This document shows positions 17,892 to 26,904 of a DNA stretch of 64,000 bases, piece after piece. The position numbers and the translations under genes were made by a program. How positions within the stretch are numbered: position 1 is the stretch's first letter; each line of letters starts with the position of its first letter. Origin of the DNA: Luteolibacter flavescens (GTDB taxonomy: Bacteria > Verrucomicrobiota > Verrucomicrobiia > Verrucomicrobiales > Akkermansiaceae); contig NZ_JAPDDS010000013.1 in NCBI RefSeq assembly GCF_025950085.1, positions 1 through 64,000 of the forward strand, in the 5' to 3' direction. Below the pieces are notes generated by a model that was not told the DNA's origin, made no database searches, and saw nothing but the letters and a program-made list of their open reading frames with translations.

Positions 17892-18527
17892 ATGGATCTC
17901 TCCGACTTCCGCAAGGAATACACCGACCGCGGGCTGAGCCGCGAAGACCTGGCCGCCGATCCCATGGCGCAGTTCGAGCAGTGGTTCCAGCAGGCGGTGG
18001 AGCTGAAGCTGCACGAACCAAACGCAATGAGCCTCGCCACGGTGGACGCGACCGGCCGCCCCCTGTTGCGCACGGTGCTGCTGAAGTATTTCGACACAAA
18101 CGGCTTCGTTTTCTTCACGAACTACCAGAGCCGGAAGGCAAAGCACATCGCGGAGAATCCCAACGTCTCGCTCCTCTTCCCCTGGGTCATCCTCGAGCGC
18201 CAGGTCATCGTCCAGGGCCGCGCCGAAAAGATCTCCGCCACGGAGTCGCTCAAGTATTTCACCTCCCGCCCGCGCGAATCCCAGCTCGGCGCATGGGTGT
18301 CCGACCAGAGCTCGGTCATCTCGTCCCGCAAGCTGCTGATGCAGAAGCTCGCGGAAATCAAAGACAAGTTCGCCAATGGCGAGGTCCCCCTCCCTTCCTT
18401 CTGGGGCGGCTACCGCGTCGTGCCGGAAACCATCGAATTCTGGCAAGGCGGCTCGGCCCGCCTCCACGACCGCTTCTTGTACGAGCGGAAGGAAGGCGGC
18501 TGGGAGATCGAGCGGCTCTCACCGTGA
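17892..18527 (+). CDS. pdxH: Pyridoxamine 5'-phosphate oxidase PdxH
   Basis: An FMN enzyme that oxidises pyridoxamine- or pyridoxine-5'-phosphate to PLP in vitamin B6 synthesis and salvage; cytosolic homodimer. At 211 aa it matches the family. The usual N-terminal segment is present ([34 protein letters not shown]). FMN-binding residues occur in [20 protein letters not shown] and in [11 protein letters not shown]. The C-terminal signature reads [20 protein letters not shown] then [10 protein letters not shown] and ends ERLSP, the classic PdxH tail. It appears to be a single-gene unit. Confidence 0.97.
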   Translation: MDLSDFRKEYTDRGLSREDLAADPMAQFEQWFQQAVELKLHEPNAMSLATVDATGRPLLRTVLLKYFDTNGFVFFTNYQSRKAKHIAENPNVSLLFPWVILERQVIVQGRAEKISATESLKYFTSRPRESQLGAWVSDQSSVISSRKLLMQKLAEIKDKFANGEVPLPSFWGGYRVVPETIEFWQGGSARLHDRFLYERKEGGWEIERLSP

Positions 18528-18586
18528 TCTTCATCGCCTCCGGTGGATCTTGCCGTCCGGTCGCCTGACTGCTAACTGCAGACGAA

Positions 18587-19705
18587 GTGAAACCTGCCCT
18601 CGTCGCGATTTTGGCCGTCGTGCTGGGATCGGCAATATGGCTCGCGGTGAGAAGTACCGACGAGTCGGCGATTGTCGCGGAAGGGCTTTCTCCAAGGATC
18701 GGATTGACAGGAGATTCTCCGGGCAGGCCGAAGACGGAAAGGATAGTCCTCACGAAATTCCGCGGACTGTCTCACCAGCCTCTGGAGAAGCGGCCCACCT
18801 TCCGGACGGTCCAGGCTTTGGCGGAAGAGGTTCCCACCGAATTGCTCGTTCCGTTGCTCGATGAGTCCGACGGCTCGATGCACGAGAGCATCGACGGATG
18901 GCGTCGTGCGGCCCTTTGGGCAGAGATTGGCAAGAGAGATCCGCAGCGAGGCAAGAGCCTGTTGGAAAGTCGCTTCCCTCTGGATAAGACCACGCCACAG
19001 CTCTCCGCAGATCCCTTTTCCGAAGATTCGGCTTTCGACGATGCCATCGCATCCATCAAGTCGCATCCGGCATCCCTCAAGCATTTCCAAGAAGAAGCAA
19101 ACCTGGCGGCCTTCGCTTATTTCCGCGGACGGATTGAAGCCTGTGATCCATCTCCCGGCACACTTGAGCCGCTGATCGCGGATTTCCATGGCTTGGCGGA
19201 AGGGATATCGAACGAGGGCTGGAGTTCCCAGGTGGACGAGTTGCTTTTCCGTTCGCTTGCACATCGAAATCCGGAACTCGCTTGGGGGATTCTCCCCGGA
19301 GCCAAGAAAGAATCGGCTCTGGCCCAGTACCGGAGCTTCTTCACCTATCCGGCTTTCCAAGGATTTTTCGATGGTCTCGATTCCAGGAAAGAAGTGATCG
19401 GCTACGCCTACCGCTGGCTGGACCATTGGGAATCCCCCGAGGTGAAAGCCGCCTACATGATCGAGGGTCGGGTGGACGAGCAATGGTACCACCGCTCGTA
19501 CGGAATCTCCGGCATCATCGTGGGCGCATTGGAGCGCGTTGACGCCGGAGCCGTCGAAGCATGGGTCGATGCCTCACCGTATTACGACCCGGATGACCTC
19601 GTCTACCGGGCTTCGAAGGGACCTCCCCAGCCCCCCGAGGACTCGCTCATCGCATTTCCCGAAGCCCACCGGGCCATCATTCCCGAAGGGTGGTCAAAGC
19701 CCTGA
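18587..19705 (+). CDS. Membrane-anchored hypothetical protein
   Basis: A 372-aa protein, not recognised. It starts at GTG (KPALVAILAVVLGSAIWLAV), a signal anchor. The rest is soluble and helix-rich, with EVPTELLVPLLDESDG, GWRRAALWAEIGKRDPQRG and ALERVDAGAVEAWVDASPYY spaced like irregular alpha-helical repeats, as in several Verrucomicrobiota proteins without known function. Base composition is lower in GC than pdxH upstream. A CCGGG/CCCGG pair followed by TTTT near 19717-19754 may end its transcript. Confidence 0.7.
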   Translation: MKPALVAILAVVLGSAIWLAVRSTDESAIVAEGLSPRIGLTGDSPGRPKTERIVLTKFRGLSHQPLEKRPTFRTVQALAEEVPTELLVPLLDESDGSMHESIDGWRRAALWAEIGKRDPQRGKSLLESRFPLDKTTPQLSADPFSEDSAFDDAIASIKSHPASLKHFQEEANLAAFAYFRGRIEACDPSPGTLEPLIADFHGLAEGISNEGWSSQVDELLFRSLAHRNPELAWGILPGAKKESALAQYRSFFTYPAFQGFFDGLDSRKEVIGYAYRWLDHWESPEVKAAYMIEGRVDEQWYHRSYGISGIIVGALERVDAGAVEAWVDASPYYDPDDLVYRASKGPPQPPEDSLIAFPEAHRAIIPEGWSKP

Positions 19706-19796
19706 CTCCTTCGCTTTCCGGGCAGTTGAATGATACGCACGACAACCCGGGTTTTGACCTCGCCACTATAAGTATTACTTCGCTAGGTTCCAGTGC

Positions 19797-20846
19797 ATGC
19801 GCCTCCCCCGCTTGCTGCGTTGTATCTCATTCCTGGTCCTAGTCTTCGCCCGCTCTTTGGCGGAAGAACCCGCTCCGGCTGAAACAAAGGCATCCCTGCT
19901 CACTCCAAAGGACAAGCCCGTCTCGCTGGAAGAGATCGAGAAGCTGGCACCGGGCGCAAAGGTGACGCGATCCGAGGGCGCCGAAGGACTCATCCGCTTC
20001 ACCGCGGAATGGGACGAAGCCACCGTCAATATCAACTTCAAGCCCGACTTCGACCGCGAGACCCAGACCGTGGGCGCGCTGGGCTTTATCTCGAAGTTTC
20101 CAGAGGAGGATCGAAAGACACCCGACGCGAGGAAGCTCGCCGCATTCATTCCTTCGGTTCAACAAGCCTATGGCATCATTCTGCCCCGTGGATTTGACAG
20201 CAAGGGCCAAGCCTCCGCCTTGCTTCGTGACCTGGCGAAACAACTCGACGGCTATGTGATTTCAGGCGGTTCGTTTTACGACAGCCTCGGTTTTCGCGTT
20301 CTCGGCTCCCCCTTCGACTCACCATTCCTCGGGCGGGCGGGGCGAGGCCTTTACCGCCCGGACCCAGCGACTCCCACCGCGAAGATTCTCGCTGGCGCTT
20401 GGGACGCGACCTTCGGGATGAAGAGCGTGATGGAAGATGCCACCATGCAGGTCTGGATGGAATCGGTGGATGTTTTCGGCGAAGATGGAAGCCACCGTTC
20501 CAAAGGCACGATGGAGCTGCTGCTCACACCGACCGATGCGGAGGAAGGATTCATCATGAGCCTCGACTTCGAAAACACGGGCGGATGGGAGGAAAAGGAC
20601 GGCAAAATCGTGATTCATGCCGAGAAAACAACCACGGCGAATCATCAGGCCGAGATTGAGGAGCTCAAGGAAGTCATCGAGGAAATGGCCGCCGAAATGC
20701 GCAAGACCACTGACCCCGACTTGAACTGGATGATCTATCGCAATCCCGACCTCATCTTGTTCGAGGAGAGCGAGGTGGGAATCACCGGCCAGATGAAGCG
20801 CAAGGAAGCATCTGTGGAGCCGAAGGCTCCCGCGATGCCGAAATAA
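19797..20846 (+). CDS. Secreted hypothetical protein
   Basis: A 349-aa exported protein of unknown family. MRLPRLLRCISFLVLVFARS then LAEEPAP is a signal peptide. The body has a mixed alpha/beta pattern (SLEEIEKLAPGAKVTRSEGA, GAWDATFGMKSVMEDATMQV) and a Glu-rich helix near residues 280-300 (AEIEELKEVIEEMAAEMRK) that may be a short coiled coil. It ends in a charged Lys/Pro tail. A TTGACC at 19754 and AT-rich TATAAGTATTAC at 19768-19779 could be promoter elements but are not well spaced. It converges on the CvfB-like gene with a 9-bp gap. Confidence 0.7.
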   Translation: MRLPRLLRCISFLVLVFARSLAEEPAPAETKASLLTPKDKPVSLEEIEKLAPGAKVTRSEGAEGLIRFTAEWDEATVNINFKPDFDRETQTVGALGFISKFPEEDRKTPDARKLAAFIPSVQQAYGIILPRGFDSKGQASALLRDLAKQLDGYVISGGSFYDSLGFRVLGSPFDSPFLGRAGRGLYRPDPATPTAKILAGAWDATFGMKSVMEDATMQVWMESVDVFGEDGSHRSKGTMELLLTPTDAEEGFIMSLDFENTGGWEEKDGKIVIHAEKTTTANHQAEIEELKEVIEEMAAEMRKTTDPDLNWMIYRNPDLILFEESEVGITGQMKRKEASVEPKAPAMPK

Positions 20847-20855
20847 CCTCGAACC

Positions 20856-21695
20856 TCACTCTTCCACCAACCGGATCCCGTCGTCGCCGATGGTGATCTT
20901 GCGCTTCTTGAAGAGCGCGCCGGTGGCTTGCTTGAAGGCCTTCTTGCTCACACCGAGGGCCTTGTGGATCTCTTCCGCGGGGCTGGAGTCGCTGACCGCC
21001 CAGAAGCCACCGCGTTGCTTCAGCTCTTCCTCAATCCGCGTTTCGAGGTCATTGATGCGGGTCCGGCCGGGCGGATAGAGGGAGAGGTCGATCTTCCCGT
21101 CAGGACGCGCCTGAACGATGTATCCCTTGGTTTTCTCCCCTGCTCGCAGGCGGCGGAAGACCTCGTTCGCGAAGAGCACGCCGGAGTGCTTGCCCTCGAT
21201 GATGGCCTTGTAGCCAAGCTCCGTCTTCCCGTAGAGCATCAGCTCCACCTCCTGACCTTCCTTGTAGGGCGGAGGCGTCTGATTGAGGAATTTGTTCAGC
21301 CGCCGCGTCGCGACGATGCGGCCGCTTGCCTCATCGACGTGGACGTGGACGACGTAGGACTTCCCCGGCTCCAGCCGCTCCTTTTGCTCGCGGAAGGGCA
21401 GCAGCAGATCCTTTGGCAATCCCCAGTCGAGGAATGCGCCGACGCCCGTGATGGCCAGCACTTCCAGGTAGGCGAATTCCCCCGGCATCACCTTCGGCTG
21501 CTTCAGCGTCGCAACCGGGCGATCCTCGGAGTCATGATAGAGGAAGACATCCACGACCCCGCCCATCTGCCAATGACGCGGCATCTCGCGGCGCGGCAAA
21601 AGCACCTCGCCCAGCTCGTCCCCCGCATCAAGAAAGAGACCGAAGGGCTGCTCGCGGAGGATCGTCAGTTGGGCGCGCTCGCCGATGTTTGCCAT
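20856..21695 (-). CDS. CvfB-like S1-domain RNA-binding protein
   Basis: A 279-aa protein of the CvfB/YitL family, with tandem S1-like OB folds and a C-terminal winged helix; family members bind RNA and affect virulence-factor expression in Firmicutes, and the target here is unknown. The first S1-like segment reads AQLTILREQPFGLFLDAGDE. The core S1 domain has FAYLEVLAITGVGAFLDWGL followed by PKDLLLPFREQ, the most conserved stretch of the family. The winged helix near the C-terminus holds AEEIHKALGVSKKAFKQATG. ATG at 21695 (MANIGERAQL) is the family start; upstream sequence is the CCAAGG leader repeat. Confidence 0.9.
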   Translation of the reverse strand: MANIGERAQLTILREQPFGLFLDAGDELGEVLLPRREMPRHWQMGGVVDVFLYHDSEDRPVATLKQPKVMPGEFAYLEVLAITGVGAFLDWGLPKDLLLPFREQKERLEPGKSYVVHVHVDEASGRIVATRRLNKFLNQTPPPYKEGQEVELMLYGKTELGYKAIIEGKHSGVLFANEVFRRLRAGEKTKGYIVQARPDGKIDLSLYPPGRTRINDLETRIEEELKQRGGFWAVSDSSPAEEIHKALGVSKKAFKQATGALFKKRKITIGDDGIRLVEE

Positions 21696-21710
21696 GATGG
21701 GATAAGTGAA

Positions 21711-21736
21711 CCGCCAAGGCGCAAAGAACGCCAAGG
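21711..21736 (-). repeat. CGCCAAGG leader repeat upstream of the CvfB-like gene
   Basis: CGCCAAGG occurs at 21712-21719 and 21729-21736, separated by a CGCAAAGAA spacer, 16 bp upstream of the ATG on the minus strand. From memory, similar CTTGGCG/CTTTGCG leaders are common before genes in related genomes; that is not checked here. It may be an untranslated leader element. Confidence 0.4.
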
Positions 21737-21755
21737 TAGAGGTTAAAAACTGGGA

Positions 21756-21818
21756 GCGCGGAATTCATTCCGCTTTGAAGTTAGGTAGCCGGGCTGGGAA
21801 GCGGAACGAATTCCGCGC
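21756..21818 (-). terminator. Rho-independent-type terminator of the pRiA4b-like gene
   Basis: Arms 21756-21775 and 21799-21818 match at 19 of 20 positions in inverted orientation (core GCGCGGAATTC). It lies 9 bp past the stop at 21828. On the minus strand the stem is followed by TCCCAGTTTTTAACC, giving a T5 run five bases after the stem. The 20-bp stem is long for a simple terminator, so a mobile REP-like origin is also possible. Confidence 0.6.
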
Positions 21819-21827
21819 GCCAACTCG

Positions 21828-22391
21828 TCAGAGCAGCTTGCGCTTCTTCGGGTTCCGCTTCTTGCCGCCGAAGACGACTTCCTTGATATCGAAGGCCTCG
21901 GGATCGTACTCGCCGCGATACCAGCCGATCTGTCCATGCAGCGCCTCCATGTATTGGAAGGCACCGCCGAAGTCCTCCGGCGGGCAGGCACGGGCACCGT
22001 CGATCATCAGCGGGCCGGCTTCCTCGCCGTCCTCTCGCTTCTCCAGCACCACCTCGTGGATCCACTCCTCGGCGAAGTCGTAGCGGTAGAGCAGGCGCAT
22101 CGGCAGGCGCTTCTTGCCGATGAAGTCGGCGAGCGTGATCTTCAGCTCGTCCTGGAATTCCCCGCCCTTCGGCACCTGGTCGGCCAGGCCGACGGGACCG
22201 ATCACGTCGGTCAGGCGCTTGCCCTTGCCGTGGCGGAATTCGTGCGGGTGCTTGTTTTCCCAGCCCATCGCATCCTGGATCGCGTCATTGAGCTGGAGGA
22301 AATTGAAAGACGCGGGCACCGAAAAACGCCGCCAGATCTGCGGGGTGATCTGGTAGAGGAAGACTTTTACGACGATGCGCGGCTGGGACAT
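21828..22391 (-). CDS. Plasmid pRiA4b ORF-3-like family protein
   Basis: A 187-aa cytosolic protein of the pRiA4b ORF-3 family, a widespread fold of unknown biochemical role. Recognised features are VFLYQITPQIWRRFSVPASF, the LNDAIQDAMGWENKHPHEF motif, LLYRYDFAEEWIHEVVLEKR (YxYDFGDxWxH pattern of the family), and GARACPPEDFGGAFQYME. It ends in a basic tail, GGKKRNPKKRKLL. ATG at 22391 (MSQPRIVVKV) is used; upstream residues are not family-like. It follows the 726-aa lipoprotein gene by 45 bp and could be co-transcribed with it. Confidence 0.9.
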   Translation of the reverse strand: MSQPRIVVKVFLYQITPQIWRRFSVPASFNFLQLNDAIQDAMGWENKHPHEFRHGKGKRLTDVIGPVGLADQVPKGGEFQDELKITLADFIGKKRLPMRLLYRYDFAEEWIHEVVLEKREDGEEAGPLMIDGARACPPEDFGGAFQYMEALHGQIGWYRGEYDPEAFDIKEVVFGGKKRNPKKRKLL

Positions 22392-22436
22392 GCACGGGAG
22401 CTTAGGAAAACCACAGCTCCCCGTGCAAACCAAACA

Positions 22437-24617
22437 TCACTCGCCCTTCCGCAGGTGCAGGCTGGTCCGCGGCGCACCATCCGCCAGCCACTTCCGGTAG
22501 CTCAGGCCCTCGAGCTTTTCGAAGGACTTGCCGATTTCCTCCAGGCTCTTCTTCGATTGTTCACGGATCGCGTCGGGCTGTTCCTCCGTCAGTTCGTTCG
22601 CGAGGTCCTCAAGCTCCTTTTCTCCCAGCTTCTTCATCTCCTCGGTCCAGGCACGCAGCGGTGCGAAGTCGATTTCCGCGATCATCCCGGTCTCACTGCC
22701 ACTGGCAGGTGTGGCCATGGATTTCGAGAAGCCGACCGCCATGGATTGGGAGGTGCCCATCATCCACAGCTTGTCATTCAGCGAAACGCCGGGGAGGAAA
22801 TCCCCACCGATGAAGGGCAGCGGCGGATACCACGTCTCAAGCCCGCCGGACTCCAGTCGCTGAGGCAGGATGAGCGGATAATTTGTACCAGAGGCCTCGG
22901 AGGCCCACGCGGTGAGAGAGCGCCAGGAGGCGGCAAAGGTCTTCCCTGCGGCGTCGATCTTCGCGCGATCCGTCACCGGGCGGGCGATGAGGAAACGGGG
23001 AATCGTGGAATTGGCCACCGTCTCCTCGGAGATCCCCGGCACCGGCGGCATCTCGCCCTTAAAGTCCATGGCGAATGCCATCTCGTCACCGATGCCCGCG
23101 CGGAACTCGTCGTGGTAGCCGCGATTAAGATTGCGGACCTCGTCGATCAGGCGCGTGACGATCTCCTCCGGAATCACTCCCGCGCCGGCCGAGTCGGAAT
23201 TCTGCACCTCGGTCACGATGGCCTCCACCAGCATGCCGAGCTGCTCCACCTGATCCCACCGGCGCTCCTTCCGCTCGCGATTCTGCACCCAGTGCATGCG
23301 GGCCGCGGGCTGCAGGGACACCGCGGCATCCGTCATCAGCAGTGGAGCGGTGTAGTCCAGACCGGGATCCGGCCATCCGCCGCGGCTCTCGTAGCGCCAC
23401 CCCTGATCCTCGACGAGCACCGCCGACCACGCCATGGCGGCACGCCCCGCGAGGTCGCGGTCGATGTCCGCCATGCCGGAAAGGAGATCACGCATCAGGC
23501 GCTCGTCCTTCACCGGAGGACGGATGGCGCGAGCAAGTCCGCTCCAGTATTCCGAGCTGTCCAGCCACGGCAGGACGGCGCGAACGATGGGCTCCGAAAG
23601 ATAGCTCGCTCCCAGGACGCGCTTCTCCGCGTACCCTTGCGTCCACTTCAGGGCATCGGTGGCAGCCAGGGAGTCCTCCGGCTTCTCCGCGAAGCGCAGG
23701 CCTTCCTTGCCATTGCCCAGATAGACGAGCACCCGGCCATCCAAAACCCCGGACGCGACGGTGAACCGCATGTTCTCCAGCGCGACCAGCATCCGCTCGA
23801 TCCGCTCGGGTGAAAGTCTCTCCATGACCTCCGCGGCCACTTCCTCCTTTTGCAAATCCTCGCGAATCCCCGCCACCAGATCGCCGAAGGCATCGCGGCC
23901 CGAGAGCTCGTAGCCCTTCATCGTGGTGCCGGAGGACTCGAAGCTCACGGGAGCCGCCTTTTCATTGGCTGAAAACATCTGATCCAGCCCTTCACCCAGC
24001 GACTTGAGGCATTCCTCCAACTTGCTCGCATCGGGACGCCAGCCCATCACCACGGTCGGCACCTGGAGGCGCGAGTCCTTTTCCAGGGCATCCATCCACC
24101 GCTCCATGAGATCCGCGTAGAGGCTTTCCTCCAGGGCGGAGAAGTCGGGCTCACCCTCTTTCTTCGCCATGGAATCCAGCGCGGCACCCAAGGCGAACTC
24201 CGTCCATGCGGCGGAGAATCCGCGGTAGCTCTTGCCCACTGTCTCGAGCTGCCCGCCGAGGCCGGGGCCGATGAAAAGGAAAGCCTCATCCCCCACCAGC
24301 GCGGAGAACTCCTCGGTTTTCTCGAGGATCTTCGCGATCTCCTCCTTGTTCTCTTCGACGTCCGGCAGCGTCATGAAGGGCTTGATGAAATTCACGACGG
24401 TATCGCTGGTTCCATAGCCCGCGATAAACACGTCCGCGTCCGCAGGAATGCGCGTCGCGATGCCGAGATGCGTGGCAATGGGCACCGGTGCGGGAGTCTT
24501 ACCTTGCGCCGCTGCCTCCTCAGCCGGAGTGGCGGTCGTCTGGGCGGGGCTTTCCTTCTTCTGGCATCCGGTCGAAATCACCGCCGTGGCCGCGATCAGG
24601 CATGCGAATTTTTTCAT
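22437..24617 (-). CDS. Large predicted lipoprotein, function unknown
   Basis: A 726-aa envelope protein. MKKFACLIAATAVISTGCQK is a lipoprotein signal with lipobox STGC (Cys18), followed by a low-complexity Ala/Thr/Pro linker. The body has no family I can name. It has repeated helical stretches and an apparent twofold character: PADADVFIAGYGTSDTVVNF near the start resembles the opening of other secreted proteins that test substrates for translocation, but this is not conclusive. A Lys/Glu-rich helix (LEELEDLANELTEEQ-like) near residues 660-700 ends the protein. It diverges from the MFS gene at 24707. Confidence 0.8.
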   Translation of the reverse strand: MKKFACLIAATAVISTGCQKKESPAQTTATPAEEAAAQGKTPAPVPIATHLGIATRIPADADVFIAGYGTSDTVVNFIKPFMTLPDVEENKEEIAKILEKTEEFSALVGDEAFLFIGPGLGGQLETVGKSYRGFSAAWTEFALGAALDSMAKKEGEPDFSALEESLYADLMERWMDALEKDSRLQVPTVVMGWRPDASKLEECLKSLGEGLDQMFSANEKAAPVSFESSGTTMKGYELSGRDAFGDLVAGIREDLQKEEVAAEVMERLSPERIERMLVALENMRFTVASGVLDGRVLVYLGNGKEGLRFAEKPEDSLAATDALKWTQGYAEKRVLGASYLSEPIVRAVLPWLDSSEYWSGLARAIRPPVKDERLMRDLLSGMADIDRDLAGRAAMAWSAVLVEDQGWRYESRGGWPDPGLDYTAPLLMTDAAVSLQPAARMHWVQNRERKERRWDQVEQLGMLVEAIVTEVQNSDSAGAGVIPEEIVTRLIDEVRNLNRGYHDEFRAGIGDEMAFAMDFKGEMPPVPGISEETVANSTIPRFLIARPVTDRAKIDAAGKTFAASWRSLTAWASEASGTNYPLILPQRLESGGLETWYPPLPFIGGDFLPGVSLNDKLWMMGTSQSMAVGFSKSMATPASGSETGMIAEIDFAPLRAWTEEMKKLGEKELEDLANELTEEQPDAIREQSKKSLEEIGKSFEKLEGLSYRKWLADGAPRTSLHLRKGE

Positions 24618-24655
24618 CTCACACAGTCATGTCCATGTGGGTTCTTCCGGCCAAG

Positions 24656-24661
24656 TATAAT
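24656..24661 (+). promoter_or_regulatory. TATAAT -10-like hexamer upstream of the DHA2 transporter
   Basis: An exact TATAAT lies 45 bp before the ATG at 24707 in the 89-bp divergent spacer. No good -35 hexamer is found 16-18 bp upstream (CCATGT region), so an activator or an extended form would be needed. Treat it as a candidate only. Confidence 0.3.
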
Positions 24662-24706
24662 CCCGCATTGTGACTCCACCCGCCGCGGCTAAGGTCGCCC
24701 CGGAAG

Positions 24707-26143
24707 ATGGGCGAAGTCGTGGATCCCGGCCTTGAGAAAACCCGCCGCTACCTGCCGTGGGTGGTGGCGGTGGCGCTATTCATGCAGCAGCTCGACGGCA
24801 CCATCGTGAATACCGCGGTGCCGACGATGGCGGCGTCGCTCGGCGTCGAGTCGCTGAGCCTGAAGTCCGTGCTCACCAGCTACACCATCGCCATCGGCGT
24901 GCTCATCCCGCTGAGCGGCTGGCTGGCCGACCGCTTTGGCACGAAGCGTGTCTTCGGCTTCGCGGTGGCGGTCTTCACGCTCGGCTCGCTGGCCTGCGGA
25001 CTCTCACAAAACCTGCCCATGCTGGTCGCGTCGCGTGTCCTTCAAGGCGTGGGTGCCGCCTTCATGATGCCGGTCGGGAGAATCGCGCTGCTGAAGACCT
25101 TCCCGAAATCCGGCATCCTGCGGGCGATGAATTTCGTGATCATTCCCGCGCTGTTAGGCCCGCTGCTCGGCCCGCTCACCGGCGGGGTGATCGTCCACTG
25201 GCTGCCGTGGCGGATGATCTTCCTCATCAATATCCCCATCGGCCTGTTAGGACTCTGGCTGGTGAAGCAGCACATGCCCGACCATCGCGCGATCAAGGCC
25301 GATCGCCTTGATACCGCGGGCTTCCTCCTCTTCGGCAGTGGCGTTGCCCTGCTCTCGTGGGTGCTGGAGATCTTCGGCGAGCACTCGATGGACACGCTGC
25401 CGGTCGCCTGCCTCGCGGCGCTTTCACTGGTGCTGATCGGAGCCTATCTGTGGCGGGCGAAGCGGACGCCGCAGCCACTGCTCCCGGTGGATCTCTTCAA
25501 GGTCCGCACCTTCCGCGTCTCCGTCGTCGGGGGATTCGTCACGCGCCTCGGCATCAGCGGCATGCCCTTCCTGCTGCCGCTGCTCTATCAGCTCGGCATG
25601 GGCTTCACTCCGTGGCAGGCGGGCCTGCTGGTCATGCCGCAGGCGGCGGCGGCCATCGGCATGAAGCTCCTCACGCAGCGCATCCTCGGCCGCTTCGGCC
25701 ACAAGCAGGTGCTGGTGGTGAATACGCTGCTCATGGGCGTCCTCATCGCCGCCTTCTCGCAGGTCGGCCCCGGCACGCCGGTCTGGGTCATCCTGCTCTT
25801 CAGCATGGCGCAGGGGTGCGTGTCCGCCCTGCAATTCACCGCGATGAACACGCTCGCCTATGCCGACACCAGCGATGAGCAGGCCAGCGACGCCAGCACC
25901 ATCGCAAGCACGGGCCAGCAGCTTTCCATCAGCTTCGGCATCGCCTTCGCGTCGCTCGTCACCGGGGCCTTCCTCGGCAGCATCGACCGGTCGGACGCGG
26001 TGCTGCTCGTCCCCGCGCTGCACAAGGCCTTCCTGCTGCTAGGCGCGGTCAGCATCGCGAGCGCCGCCACCTTCCTCACGCTGAAAAAGTCCGACGGGGG
26101 GAATGTCAGCGGCCACGGTCAGGCCCAGCCGGAAGGTCACTGA
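24707..26143 (+). CDS. MFS multidrug exporter, DHA2 (EmrB/MdtD-like) family
   Basis: A 478-aa inner-membrane transporter with about 14 hydrophobic segments. It has DHA2 hallmarks: ALFMQQLDGTIVNTAVPTMA (motif D1, LDxTIVNxALP), then SGWLADRFGTKRVF (motif A) and RVLQGVGAAFMMPVGRIALL (motif B). It probably exports toxic compounds with proton antiport; the exact substrate is unknown. GGAAG immediately precedes the ATG. Its last 7 bp overlap the end of the convergent VTT-domain gene. Confidence 0.93.
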   Translation: MGEVVDPGLEKTRRYLPWVVAVALFMQQLDGTIVNTAVPTMAASLGVESLSLKSVLTSYTIAIGVLIPLSGWLADRFGTKRVFGFAVAVFTLGSLACGLSQNLPMLVASRVLQGVGAAFMMPVGRIALLKTFPKSGILRAMNFVIIPALLGPLLGPLTGGVIVHWLPWRMIFLINIPIGLLGLWLVKQHMPDHRAIKADRLDTAGFLLFGSGVALLSWVLEIFGEHSMDTLPVACLAALSLVLIGAYLWRAKRTPQPLLPVDLFKVRTFRVSVVGGFVTRLGISGMPFLLPLLYQLGMGFTPWQAGLLVMPQAAAAIGMKLLTQRILGRFGHKQVLVVNTLLMGVLIAAFSQVGPGTPVWVILLFSMAQGCVSALQFTAMNTLAYADTSDEQASDASTIASTGQQLSISFGIAFASLVTGAFLGSIDRSDAVLLVPALHKAFLLLGAVSIASAATFLTLKKSDGGNVSGHGQAQPEGH

Positions 26144-26757
26144 ATCACCTTCCTCGCCGCCAGCCACAACACGGCCGGCACCAGCAGGCTGAAAACAAGT
26201 GCCCACCCCGGAGCCTCGCGCCCCGCCGCGCCGATCCACGCGAAAAGATACCCCACCGGCAAGCTCCCGCAGGCCAGCGACGCCACGAACCGACCGAAGG
26301 GCATCCGCACCAGGCCCGCCGTGCAGGAGATCGCCTCCGGCAGGATCGGCAGCGACCGCGAAAGCGCGATCATCCAGCCGCCCCCGCGGGCGAAAAGCAG
26401 CCTGCCTTTCTCGAAATCCCTATCGCCTAAAAGCTTCCGCGCCGCGCGCTCCCCCACCAGACGCCCGACGCCATAGCCGCAGAGGCCCGCCGTCATCGAC
26501 CCCGCCGCCGCGACCAGCCCTCCCAGCGCGAGGCCATACACATAGCCCAGCGCCGACATCACCACCGTGCCCGGCACCGGCAGCACCAGATCCGCCGCCA
26601 GCAGCCAGATCCCCGCCGCCCAAGCCCACGGCCCCGCCCTCTCCAGCCACGCCACCGACCCGGCCAGAGAGAAGCTCTCTTCCCACGATCCTCCCCACAG
26701 CACCCAGCCTAGAAGAATGACTGCAGAAATCGCGATGAACCAAATGACCAGTCGCAT
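26137..26757 (-). CDS. VTT/DedA-type (SNARE-associated) membrane protein
   Basis: A 206-aa integral membrane protein of the TVP38/TMEM64-DedA group, linked in other bacteria to lipid carrier or membrane homeostasis. The conserved core reads LVLPVPGTVVMSALGYVYGL then GLCGYGVGRLVGERAARKLL, and the second signature is RSLPILPEAISCTAGLVRMP. About five membrane segments are visible. ATG at 26757 (MRLVIWFIAISAV) is used; a TTG start further upstream is less likely. It ends inside the last codons of the convergent MFS gene. Confidence 0.88.
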   Translation of the reverse strand: MRLVIWFIAISAVILLGWVLWGGSWEESFSLAGSVAWLERAGPWAWAAGIWLLAADLVLPVPGTVVMSALGYVYGLALGGLVAAAGSMTAGLCGYGVGRLVGERAARKLLGDRDFEKGRLLFARGGGWMIALSRSLPILPEAISCTAGLVRMPFGRFVASLACGSLPVGYLFAWIGAAGREAPGWALVFSLLVPAVLWLAARKVIQ

Positions 26758-26904
26758 GGCAGCAGGGAACAAAGGCCCTCCAGACAAGCGGTCAAGGCAA
26801 GGATGAACACCCGTTCACCATGTAATCACACGGACCTCAGCCGTGCGAATTGTCACCACGCATTATCTCGACAGTTCCACAGATCTCCATCTCAACTCCA
26901 ACGC

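Noticed and set aside
19754-19779. TTGACC followed by TATAAGTATTAC before the gene at 19797
   Set aside because: The spacing between the two elements (8-13 bp) does not fit a sigma-70 promoter, so it was not listed as a feature.
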